From positions 2,282,001 through 2,346,000 of the forward strand of contig CATNEN010000001.1 of the NCBI GenBank assembly GCA_950097015.1: a DNA stretch of 64,000 nt, in the 5' to 3' direction. This DNA is from Macrostomum hystrix (taxonomy: Eukaryota; Platyhelminthes; Macrostomidae). Each line of letters begins with the position of its first letter. Position 1 is the first letter of the stretch. Shown one piece after another: positions 56,301 through 64,000 of this stretch. The translations under genes were made by a program, and so were the position numbers. The notes under the pieces were generated by a model. The model was not told where the DNA came from and searched no databases. It was given only the letters and a program-made list of their open reading frames with translations.

Positions 56301-57569
56301 TTTCAGTCACCAAGTTTGATAGACATCTGTGCACTGACAGAATTTCTTGCACAAGTCATAATATTACTATAAGCTATGGAGTTTATTTGGCTCTCAGTAC
56401 ATTTTTTGCCCAAATCCAATCACACGTTGCATCGCATTTTAGTTTAATGGCAAAAAATTATAAAATGAAAGGAATTAACAAAATAACACACAATCACTAA
56501 GTCCAGGGACAAACAAAAGATACAAAATACAGGAGACACAAACATCGTAGACAGACAATATACCAGACACAAACACTGGACACAAATGTCAGACACTATA
56601 ATAAGAATAATAGGGGAGAATGTGTCTCAAATGGGTACGGCGCATCTGAAGGCTGTGTACGACTGTTCAGTCCATGGACTGGGGGGATGCCACAACCACC
56701 CTCAATTATCCCAGCTAATGCTGGTACCCATTTAACAGCTCGGTGAACTGAAGCAATGCAGAGTTAAGTGTCTTGCTAAAGGACACAAACTGTTCCAGTG
56801 AAGTCAGGAATCGAACTCCCGACCTTCAAGTCGCGAGTCAGACGCTCTAACCACAAGGCTGAAACCTCTTACAAGGCTGGAGACACAAACACGGAAAAAA
56901 CACCAGAGACACAGAAAGATACAGATAAACAGAACAGCAACCAATAAGCAACTCACCTAAAGTCTTCATTTCGTTGGCGGACTTGGCATAGTAGAAGAAT
57001 CCTTTGTCGCACACGTACCATCGCTTGTGCCAACCTTTCAACGGAAAGCGTCGCCTTTTGAACAGATAGCCCTCACATTTGGGTGGACAGCGGAGGCCAG
57101 AACTGCTAGTCTGGCTACCGGAGACACCTAACTGCGAGGTGGAATTCAACGCCGAGGAAGCATCCGGACCTCCGATTGTTGCAGAAACTGCTGCCGCAGT
57201 TGAAGCATTGCTAGCTACGCTAGCTCCGGTGGCGCCTGTACCAGTTGATGTTAAAATATCCCAACCAGAGGATGGACTTTTACGCTTCTTCTGTTTGCCG
57301 CCATGATGAGCCTGCTGCTGCTGCTGCTGCAACACGCGATTCGCTCCCACGGCATTCATGAAGGATACTTCATCGTCGCTATCCGAATCAGTATAAACTG
57401 TTCGGCCAGACACAACAGACACTTCGCTAGCCTTCTTGGCGTGGCCTAGCTGTGGGCGCTTAGCATTGGCGTCGTTTAACGAACTGCCAATACCGTTAGC
57501 CAGTGCATTAGCGGCTTCAGCTGCTGAAGAACTCGAAGGTGTGGCAGAATGATGATGATGACTAGCCAT
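39580..57569 (-). CDS. OSBPL: Oxysterol-binding-protein-related protein, ORP3/6/7 type, 9 exons
   Basis: Exons (minus): 57569-56957, 51650-51306, 47704-47454, 46933-46784 (tentative; weak donor GTTGCC), 44527-43814, 43159-42629, 41807-41565, 40309-40029, 39802-39580; 1117 codons in phase. ORPs move lipids at ER-plasma membrane contacts. The PH domain spans exons 1-2: [20 protein letters not shown], then [15 protein letters not shown] and FELWIGQL. Exon 5 ends with EYHDAAE after SRDSIT, a fit to the VAP-binding FFAT motif. The lipid-binding domain starts in exon 6 ([20 protein letters not shown], then [12 protein letters not shown]); the signature EQVSHHPP is split exactly at Q|V by intron 6. 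Exons 7-9 give [46 protein letters not shown] and the WFRQL region near the end. Low-complexity Ser/Ala/Gly/Gln tracts lie between domains. Start: ATG at 57569, although the frame is open upstream to a possible acceptor near 57631. Confidence 0.92.
40395..41525 (-). repeat. 22-bp minisatellite in ORP intron 7
   Basis: About 50 copies with core CACAGTGGGATTTCCCAAAT. Unit length varies (20-23) because AACA and A runs vary. The exon-7 side (41340-41525) is a block of nine almost identical units with TTGGATT, and the exon-8 side is degenerate. Confidence 0.95.
41866..42545 (-). mobile_element. SINE B fragments flanking an array in ORP intron 6
   Basis: On +, TGCCTTGGTGGTTGGCCCAC and GCGTAAATTGCACGA (41866-41905) are the reverse SINE B middle; GGAATCGAGCTCAGGGAACT (about 42511-42530) is its tRNA head. 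Between them lies the 20-bp array. The SINE appears split by array growth. Confidence 0.7.
41915..42422 (-). repeat. 20-bp minisatellite in ORP intron 6
   Basis: About 25 very regular copies of AATAACAGTGGGATTTCCCT. Variants ATTGTG and ATTGGG. Differs from the intron 7 unit by a few bases. Confidence 0.97.
43250..43600 (+). mobile_element. Relative of the 588-bp TTAA MITE, ORP intron 5
   Basis: 43255-43590 follows 15150-15490 closely (GTATTTCATACACCCCTATA, CACTGCGCCTCAGTGCGGCC, CACCTTTATCTAGACAGACT). The TIR ends of the other copy are not found, so this copy is truncated or belongs to another subfamily. A TATCTCGACGATG block follows at 43750. Confidence 0.7.
44640..45835 (-). repeat. 31/32-bp minisatellite in ORP intron 4
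   Basis: About 37 copies with core AAAGTGGGATTTTAGGATCA then ATCGTCTACC. Runs of variants (for example about 44790-44900 and 45290-45400) repeat in order, showing block duplication. Confidence 0.95.
45903..45963. repeat. 15-bp tandem repeat (AAGCTAGCTACTGTC)4
   Basis: Four copies next to the larger array in ORP intron 4. Confidence 0.9.
47091..47410 (+). mobile_element. SINE B in ORP intron 3
   Basis: Full copy on + from GGGGGGGTGAGCGGCAGAAC through CTGAGCTCGATTCCGCGTCG to CAATTGCCCACAGCCCTCCT. It lies about 45 bp from the exon 3 donor. Confidence 0.85.
47815..48005. repeat. 44-bp (22+22) repeat rich in GTACACGTG palindromes
   Basis: About four copies with GTACACGTGCACTTTTGTGA and AAGTGCGCATGTACTGATAA. 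The two half-units are alike, and each contains a near-palindrome (GTACACGTGTAC, GTGCGCAT). It lies in ORP intron 2. Confidence 0.85.
48330..48635 (-). mobile_element. SINE B in ORP intron 2
   Basis: Complete reverse copy from GAGCTGTGGCACATCAGTTG to CGCGATAACCGCTCTGCCAC on +. Little diverged from the 4286 copy. Confidence 0.85.
49290..49992. repeat. 18-bp CT-rich minisatellite in ORP intron 2
   Basis: About 38 copies of CTCACCTCTTATCTACCT with AACTCTTGT variants. The multiple-of-three unit keeps frames open for over 200 codons; this is not coding evidence. Confidence 0.95.
50421..50840 (-). mobile_element. 420-bp non-autonomous DNA transposon (copy 2), ORP intron 2
   Basis: Exactly the same length as 8028-8447 and inverted to it, with only scattered substitutions. 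Same termini (CCCTGTAAAAAATTCGG at left, GCTAAAAAATAGGG-type at right after complementing). Flanks are AT on both sides. Confidence 0.7.
51775..52680. repeat. 0.9-kb polypurine tract of 17/19-bp GA-rich units, ORP intron 1
   Basis: Units GAGGAAAGGGGAGAAAA and AGAGAGGAAAGGGGAGAAAA, with a 50-bp variant containing CGAGAAAAGAAAAAAGAAGG recurring near 51830, 52290 and 52470. Nearly every base on + is A or G. Open frames of about 300 codons here are repeat artefacts. Confidence 0.97.
52843..53149 (+). mobile_element. SINE A, full length with 10-bp target duplication
   Basis: TTTATGACTG flanks both ends (52833-52842 and 53150-53159). Head GTAGCCTAGTGGTTAGGGCG, B box GGGTTCGATTCCC, core CCTTTAGCAAGACACTTAAC and CAGCTGTTAAATGGGTACCA, tail GGGTGTGGCGTCCCCCCAGT to GGGGCAGGTGTAATCAA and (TTA)n. 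Best reference copy for family A. Confidence 0.9.
53605..53835. repeat. 21-bp minisatellite in ORP intron 1
   Basis: About ten copies of CTCCACCCATCTTATCTTTC(T). Confidence 0.95.
53880..54345. repeat. About 23-bp CT-rich minisatellite in ORP intron 1
   Basis: About 20 copies with core CCCTTACCCATCTTATCTTT and C/T length changes. It shares ACCCATCTTATCTTT with the preceding array, so the two are one diverged array. Confidence 0.93.
54731..54995 (-). mobile_element. SINE B in ORP intron 1
   Basis: Reverse copy (GGCACATCATTTGTTGGCAC to AAGGCCACTCTGCTACTCAG on +), with a deletion of the AAGGCACAGTG region between 54865 and 54870. Confidence 0.8.
55500..56033. repeat. 16-bp CT-rich minisatellite (48-bp higher order) in ORP intron 1
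   Basis: About 33 units such as TCTCATGTCTCCAATG, TCTCATCTCTCCCATG and TCTCATGTCTCCTGTG that alternate, giving a 48-bp composite period in places. Confidence 0.93.
56632..56868 (-). mobile_element. SINE A copy, ORP intron 1 near exon 1
   Basis: Reverse copy with all parts: tail GTTCAGTCCATGGACTGGGG, core CAATGCAGAGTTAAGTGTCT, head CAAGTCGCGAGTCAGACGCT as read on +. It ends about 90 bp from the exon 1 donor. Confidence 0.85.
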
Positions 57570-58170
57570 CACTGTTGCTGCTGCTGAATTTGATATTGCT
57601 AATGCTGATGACTTGCTATTTTCAACGCCTTAAATTTAAAGACGAACGTTAAAGACGAAATTTAATACGTTGGATAATAGCAACAAAAAAACTATGAAAT
57701 AAACATAGAATTTAATGCAACTTACGCCTATTCTTATGCATAATCCTTTTTGTGCACTGTTACATTAGCAATCAACTCGAAACTAACAAACTAATTTAGA
57801 CTTTATATAGCTGAGAATTTTAAATCCTGTGTGTCTTTCTCTTATCTACATGTATATGCGTGTACTATATTAACTGGTACACTTAACTATCTGAGCCAAA
57901 TATTGCACATTTTGTGCCAAAGGACAGAAAACATGACTCACACTGTTGGAACATTGAACTGTAGAATATAGGTTGTTAACGTGGGCTCACTAATAGCTAC
58001 AGTCAGTTGACATTTGTCTGTCTCAAGTCCACATATAATTTCAACATCACCACCTAGATATGACTTTATCTCTGATCATTCTTTTTAAAAAAATGTCAAC
58101 GAGTTTACAAAACTATGACTTTAAGAACCAATTGTGCCAACTCAATAGCTAACAATTATCACAGGTCTAT
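57570..58170 (-). other. 5' region of the ORP gene
   Basis: Open frame continues from the ATG to about 57631, where AATTTAAG could be an acceptor. Beyond that nothing coding is seen. It may contain the promoter or an upstream intron. Confidence 0.35.
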
Positions 58171-58800
58171 AGCAGATTGTGTCTCTTGCTTAAAAGATTG
58201 TGTCTCTTGCTGGAAAGATTGTGTCTCTTGCTTAAAAGATTGTGTCTCTTGCTTAAAAGATTGTGTCTCTTGCTTAAAAGATTGTGTCTCTTGCTTAAAA
58301 GATTGTGTCTCTTGCTTAAAAGATTGTGTCTCTTGCTTGAAAGATTGTGTCTCTTGCTTGAAAGATTGTGTCTCTTGCTTAAAAGATTGTGTCTCTTGCT
58401 TGAAAGATTGTGTCTCTTGCTTGAAAGATTGTGTCTCTTGCTTAAAAGATTGTGTCTCTTGCTTGAAAGATTGTGTCTCTTGCTTGAAAGATTGTGTCTC
58501 TTGCTTAAAAGATTGTGTCTCTTGCTTGAAAGATTGTGTCTCTTGCTTAAAAGATTGTGTCTCTTGCTTGAAAGATTGTGTCTCTTGCTTAAAAGATTGT
58601 GTCTCTTGCTTGAAAGATTGTGTCTCTTGCTTAAAAGATTGTGTCTCTTGCTTGAAAGATTGTGTCTCTTGCTTGAAAGATTGTGTCTCTTGCTTAAAAG
58701 ATTGTGTCTCTTGCTTAAAAGATTGTGTCCCTTGCTTGAAAGATTGTGTCTCTTGCTGGAAGGATTGTGTCTCTTGATCAACAGTCTGTCTGTTGCCAGA
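58171..58800. repeat. 21-bp minisatellite upstream of the ORP gene
   Basis: About 29 copies of ATTGTGTCTCTTGCTTAAAA(G), alternating TTAAAAG and TTGAAAG forms. Diverged units trail to about 58870. Because 21 is a multiple of three, several frames stay open for over 200 codons on both strands. Confidence 0.97.
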
Positions 58801-58870
58801 AGTATTTTGTCTCTTGTCTGAAAGGTTGTGTCTCTTGAAAAATAGTCCGTCGTTGCCTTAAAAATTGTGC

Positions 58871-61678
58871 CTCTGGTCCAACAGATTCTTTTATGTAAAA
58901 TTGTCTTTTATATAGAACAAACTGTGTATTTTGTCTAACATTGCAATTCGTTTTTTTCTCTAAAATAAATTTTCTTTTATGTAATAGATTGTGTCTATGG
59001 TTACTTGTGTAATAGTATAAGGCTTCAAATCTAACAGATAGTGTTGTTAGCCTGATTCTGAATTTCATTTATATTTTTAGCTTATTAGAAAAACTTTTTT
59101 TAGAATAAGCTTGTTGCTGCAGCTTGTTAAAATTCAAAGAGAAATTTGTGATTATGAGAATCATAGTCCCAATCATGTAATCCATGCCGGAATTTTCCAG
59201 AGTGCATTTGTTTTTCAGCTGGTGTGAATAGTGTACATTCGTATATTTTAAGGGTTGGCGAACACTTTGGCGTGCAAGGCGTGCATGGCAATGTTGTAGC
59301 ATGCAATCATACATAGCATTTAAAAAAGAGATCAAATATGTGTTTCATGTACATGTATGTACAATTAAAAATGTCAACAAATTATTTAACGGACTTTGCA
59401 TGACTAAAACAAAATGTTCTATTATCTGTAAGAATAAATTTAAGTTTTGTAAATTGGACTTATACATACTATAAATAAATAATTTGTTCTGTTTGATATT
59501 TCTTTTTGTTAAACACAAAAATGGAAGCCAGTTTGTCTCTTAAAAGCGAAAAATGTGTTACGTCTTTATATACAAATTTTATATGATGTACCATGTTGGC
59601 ATGCACTGGTGTGCAATTTGAAAAAAACTCTGCATCTTTAGCGTGCATACCATTTTTTCACAATTTTTCTTCTGGTGTGCAGCCAACATGATCCAGACTA
59701 TGGATGACAATCAGTCTATGACATATGCTGATAGGCCTATGGCAAACAAATATGCTATAATGAAACTTAAATAAAGTGAATTAATCCAAATTAAATTGAT
59801 AATAGCTATCATGAAATAAAAAATGGTGAAAAAAAGTACAACTTGCTTATTTCATAACAGTACCCAACCATAAATATATTAACATACTAAATATATGTAC
59901 TAAAAATTCAACCTAGTCCTAGACAGGGATATACTTTGATTGATGGATTGCCTGAATTCTTCGAATTTTATTTTGTTTAATTATTATAGGATGTGCTGTT
60001 GCCTGTTTCTCTTTAAAAATTAAATGATAACAAAAATATTTCAGTAATTTGAACTGAAGTATTTATTCTTAAGTTTAAAATTTAAAAGTTTTAAAAGTTT
60101 AAATTAGATAGATCATAGATAATTTATTGCTGTTTTATTAGTAGTGTTTTTGACATAAAAAGAATTCTACAGAAAATTAACACAAACTAATTAGATTCCA
60201 TAACTAAATATATTTGGCTGCCAAAAATTGTTTACGTTTCAACGGCACTAGCCATGAACGTACTTTTTGTACTTAAATGTGTTGTCGGACGTGACAATTC
60301 TTTTAAAATGCTGTATTTAAATATTGTTCTGAAGGTTAGAACAAAAGTAGAATATCTATAGCCTTTAGTGCCACAGTTGAGAATATAAAGAAATATATAT
60401 TTTTCTACTGAATTTTATCTTTAAAATTATTCACCAGAGACCTTTATATTGTCCAGGTCAACAAGGTATTAAAAGTGTCAATGTCAATTCGGCAATTCGT
60501 GTCAATTAATAAATGATAAATAAATAAATAAATAATATTTCCCCTTTCTAGTCGATTTTTAGAGCATAAAATGTGTGAAGAACTTTTTAATTCAAAAAAA
60601 TGAAAAAATGCAAATGCGTCGTATTTTTATTTACTTGACTTTAACGTTTCAGATTCGACCTTGTTTCAGATGATTTTCAGCGTCAATCTCAGCTGAAGAC
60701 TGTTTTCTGCTTCACAAGCGTATCGTTCTCCGGATTAACAAGACGCCAGCAGTATTACGCACTTAATTCGACCCCTGTTGATAAAATTTCAATGCGGCCA
60801 GCACCAGATTTATAATCGAACTGGGCCTCTTCACTTCGCATCGTTTATTAAAAGCATTATCAGTACTAGCTTTTAGTTCATGCAGGCATTCAGGCCGCAG
60901 ACCGAAATACCAGTCAGAGAGACATAACTTAGAGTTATATTTTAGTGTGATAGCATTAAGGCTGACAAAATTATTCAGAAAAAAATTCTATTTACCTGTA
61001 GTTTAAAATTGCGCCCGGCAGATCCGACTAGCAGCACATTTGAAGCTCCGACTATATAGTACCAAACTATATCATGGTTTATCCTCTTCCTTACAGTTTC
61101 TGGCTACGCCCCTGCCTGCTTGACAATTAATCACGGTCTCGATATCTTTTCTGTCAATAAAATTTGTCAGGCGTAAAAGCATTAAAGCAAAAAAACTATT
61201 GTGATTGACGCAAATTCATGCATGAGAAAAACGGCTTGATTTAATCATAAACAAATAAAATAAGGCAACAAAAATCTGCCGTCCATCTTGTGTAAATATT
61301 CTCGTGAAACCATTCTCACTCATCTACCTGTATAAAAGCACTAGACAGGCCTGCTATTTTAGCAGATGACCTGTGGAGTATGTGCAAAAGCTTATTTCTG
61401 ATGGGGAATCAATTAACTACGAACCGTAGTATGAGAAAACTTAGCCAGATCAGTTTTTTGACAGGCCGGTGTCAACTCTTAGCCGATGCTTCTTATTGGT
61501 TTTTCAGGGATAAGTGCTAAAAACACCACTGTTAACGTTTTTTGAGATAAAGACAAACAGTTTTTTAACCACCCAGGCATTGTACAGGGCCGCTAATTGC
61601 TATATATTGATAAGCGATTTGCAAACTCTCACTGAGTAGTAAATATTGGAATTCCAACGTGCTTCGTCGAAATTATTT
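58871..61678. other. 2.8-kb AT-rich gene-free stretch
   Basis: No exons, SINEs or arrays recognised apart from an (AAAT)n run at about 60513-60536. It should contain the promoter of the glycine-rich gene at its right end. Confidence 0.4.
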
Positions 61679-63956
61679 ATGAAGGCGTCGTTTCGATTGT
61701 TTCTTATAGTTAATTGGCTGGGTAAGTTGATTTAATGAGAGAATTTAATAAGAATATAACGCACAAGTTCGTCACAAATTACAAGCGTATAGACCAATCA
61801 TCGCATCCTTTGATTTGTTGTCATGAAGTGATCTGTAAAGTGGCGTCAAGTCTGGATGTTTCGCCGCGTCGATACCGAACGAATACTGGCGGAGCCATTG
61901 CGCTGAACGATTCCATCAGCAGCGAATTGTCAACACTGACGCATGTGGCCTGGACCGCAGAGTGCTTTCTGACCTGTCAACAGAGGGGATGTGCCATCGT
62001 CAACATTCAGGAGCAAGACAGTCGATGCGAGCTGGTCTTTATCAACAACTGCTCAAAGTCTCCCGGACCATTGGGAAGCCATGTGACTCGGAATATTGGA
62101 GTCGCTGGGGTCACGTGGATCGCAGAGGACCTTGACGAGATTCTACAGAGCAGGCGACAGGCGAATGGAACTACCCTGATACTGAGTGAGTGTTCACTTT
62201 TTCATATCAAGGAGGCAATTCTGCCCATTCGCTGACTCCCGAGCACACACGCGCACTGATACTGTACACAGGCATACGATCACATATTAGTGAAGTACAT
62301 CTGCCTAGGCTTTCTCATCGTCAGGCAGTGTGGAAGTTGGCCCTCAAGGATTTAAATAGCACGACAAGCCCCGAGCCTTCTCTCCACGGCTGCACCCCAA
62401 TTTAATATGGCCTTGCCGGTGCGAGAGGCAAACGCGTTTGACCGCTGTCACTCACCCTCCTAAAAATAGTATTTATAGCTGAAATTTAAGGTTAAGTTTT
62501 TAATTTCTTTAATTTTATCAGACTCGGCTACCGGTAGAAATGGCTCTGTCCAGCGGCTGCTAATTAATGTCACTGGCTGCTATCGTATCGAAGCTTTCGG
62601 TGCCGCCGGCGGATCCAATAACCTCACCAACACAGTTGGTGGCAAAGGCGCTTTTGCAGCTGGCAGCTTCCATCTTGCTGGCGGCGTTGAACTATCGATC
62701 GTTGTCGGTCAGGCTGGCGGACCGGGCTCGAGCCAATTAACTGGCGCCGGCGGCGGCGGTGGCAGTTTTGTGTACCAGAACTGGTCGCGATTGATCCTGG
62801 CTGCTGGCGGCGGCGGTGGTGCATCATCAAAATCAGATGGTTTGCAAATTAATTCGCCTAGAATCAATAACATGTATAGGCAACGCGTAGCAGTTAAACT
62901 AGCTGTTCTCAACGTTTTTTGTGGGTTAAATAAGGATTCACTGGTTTAATATTACTATTAAGTTACGAGCTTAATAGTCGAAAGAATACTCGTACAATCA
63001 ATCTGAGCTCGTTTTGGGGGAGCTCTTAAACATATTGTTGACTTCGCTTAGCTGGCTAGAAATATTTTTTCCCAAACTTGGTAATTGAATAATATGCTGT
63101 CGCTTGTGATGATTAGTATATTAAAACAGTCACGATTTTGCATCTCACAATTTAGTGGGCAATAAATTTAACTACTCTATCATGGCCTAATCATTGCATT
63201 ACGATTATTGCGTACCGCTCACAGTTATCTTCAAAGATTGGCCATAAAATTAGTTCTAGTGTTTGATATAAACACAAGAGAACTGTGATTCGGGGACTCG
63301 TTTAGGCCATAGAATCATCCACGAGTCGCGGCGATCAATAATCAAGGCAAAGACATACTACGAGTATCTATACCATTAAGGTTCAACTCAAACAAAGTGA
63401 CGAGCGTCTATGGGGCAAAGGTAACTAGTCTAATATACTAAATAAATATTCAGGCGTGCCAGGCCAAGGTGGACCTAACGGAGCCGATTCCAGTGGGAGT
63501 GTCGGGTCGAACATCGGTTTTGGCGGAATAAATGGTCAGCCAGGATACAGCGATCTGGCAGAGGCGGGTAGCAGCTACATCGGCGGCTGCGGGGCCGGCT
63601 GGCTGCGCGCTCCTGACAACTCGAAACGTACTGCCGAAGATGGCGAAGCTGGCGGTGGATATGCTGACGGCTGGCTGGGAGGCGTCGCTGGTGATGGAAG
63701 CTCCGGCGACGGCGGCTTCGGTGGCGGTGGTGGTGCCGCTGGCGATGGTGGCATCAATACCAAGAAGGGCTCGGCCGGTGCCGCTGGCGGCTTCAGCGGC
63801 GGAGGTGCCGGAGTCGGCTTCGCCCACTCTGGCGGTGGCGGTGGCTCTGTGTGCGGAGAAGGTAGCGTTGATTGCGTCACCACTGCCGGTGGCAACCTGA
63901 ACTCGCTGCAGGGCCGAGTGTTCGTGCGGCTGCTTCGCCCGAGTGTCAGTTGCTGA
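61679..63956 (+). CDS. Secreted PAN-like plus ALK/LTK-type glycine-rich domain protein, 4 exons
   Basis: Exons: 61679-61721, 61841-62185, 62522-62839, 63454-63956; 403 codons in consistent phase (402 aa). Exon 1 is a short signal-peptide exon (MKASFRLFLIVNWL). Exon 2 (residues about 15-129) is Cys-patterned like a PAN/apple domain: AECFLTCQQRGCAIVNI then SRCELVFINNCS. Exons 3-4 form a glycine-rich domain with the ALK/LTK GRD pattern: NVTGCYRIEAFGAAGG, GGKGAFAAGSFHL, LSIVVGQAG, GAGGGGGSFVY, LILAAGGGGGAS, later GGFGGGGGAAGDGG and a closing GGGGGSVCGEG. It stops at SVSC with no membrane helix or kinase, unlike ALK or LTK receptors. Such a protein is probably extracellular, as a matrix component or a soluble receptor-like factor. 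Function is unknown. The exon 2 acceptor at 61840 was chosen because it preserves phase and joins the signal peptide. Confidence 0.8.
62203..62462 (-). mobile_element. SINE B in intron 2 of the glycine-rich gene
   Basis: Reverse copy beginning 18 bp after the exon 2 donor (GGAGGCAATTCTGCCCATTC on +) and ending in the tRNA head (GCGAGAGGCAAACGCGTTTG). It occupies most of the 336-bp intron. Confidence 0.85.
62840..63453 (+). other. Intron 3 of the glycine-rich gene
   Basis: A 614-bp intron with donor GTTTGC and acceptor AAATATTCAG. No repeats recognised. It splits the glycine-rich domain. Confidence 0.6.
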
Positions 63957-64000
63957 GGAATTAAGCAAAAATGCTTGGACTTGACAACAACTACTGGATG

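Noticed and set aside
58115-58777. 220-residue Cys-rich heptad protein (repeating DCVSCLK) on the + strand
   Set aside because: It is a 21-bp minisatellite; two + frames and one - frame are all open for over 200 codons, so openness reflects the period, not selection.
63450-63968. Minus-strand ORF of 172 codons opposite the glycine-rich exon
   Set aside because: Antisense shadow of GGC/GGT codons; its Ala/Pro/Thr-rich translation has no motifs.

Overview
The window is nuclear DNA from an invertebrate animal. It has spliced genes with GT-AG introns, standard stop codons, AATAAA signals, tRNA-derived SINEs, a (TTAGGG)n stretch, and metazoan gene families (CLEC16A, MIPOL1-like, dynein light intermediate chain, an ALK/LTK-type glycine-rich protein). 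The divergent proteins, small introns and repeat load suggest a lophotrochozoan or flatworm-like animal, but I cannot name the species. Family assignments rest on remembered family motifs. No search was run.

Layout. From 426 to 25845, six genes lie head to tail on the + strand: an Mpv17-type inner mitochondrial membrane protein, mitochondrial leucyl-tRNA synthetase (6 exons), CLEC16A (5 exons), a class III sugar transporter (3 exons), calmodulin-lysine N-methyltransferase (2 exons), and the last exon of a MIPOL1-like coiled-coil protein. A gene-poor stretch with SINEs and a 75-bp repeat follows (25.9-32.5 kb). Two - strand genes come next: cytoplasmic dynein light intermediate chain (4 exons, 37431 down to 32577) and a very long ORP3/6/7-type oxysterol-binding-protein-related protein (9 exons, 57569 down to 39580). 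After a 4-kb AT-rich gap, the window ends with a complete 4-exon + strand gene for a secreted PAN-like plus ALK/LTK-glycine-rich protein (61679-63956). For LARS2, CLEC16A, CAMKMT, the dynein chain, the ORP and the glycine-rich protein, the exon junctions I chose keep phase from ATG to stop, so these models are self-consistent.

The most striking property is repeat content. Almost every long intron or intergenic gap carries its own minisatellite (15-75 bp units, up to 1.3 kb). Some arrays of one gene share a core: three 21-bp arrays in and after LARS2, two 23-bp arrays flanking the CAMKMT/MIPOL1 boundary, and GTGGGATTT arrays in three ORP introns. At least two arrays sit inside copies of a tRNA-derived SINE. 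I separate three SINE families (A, B, C); A and C share a central core under different tRNA heads. Non-autonomous DNA transposons are also present: a 588-bp element with TTAA target sites, a 141-bp foldback relative, and two 420-bp copies of another element.

Functionally the genes are unrelated housekeeping genes: mitochondrial translation and membrane, endolysosomal/autophagy control, sugar transport, protein methylation, dynein cargo attachment and lipid transfer at ER contacts. No operon-like shared pathway is apparent, but the close + strand spacing and the splice acceptors just 5' of several start codons leave spliced-leader trans-splicing possible.
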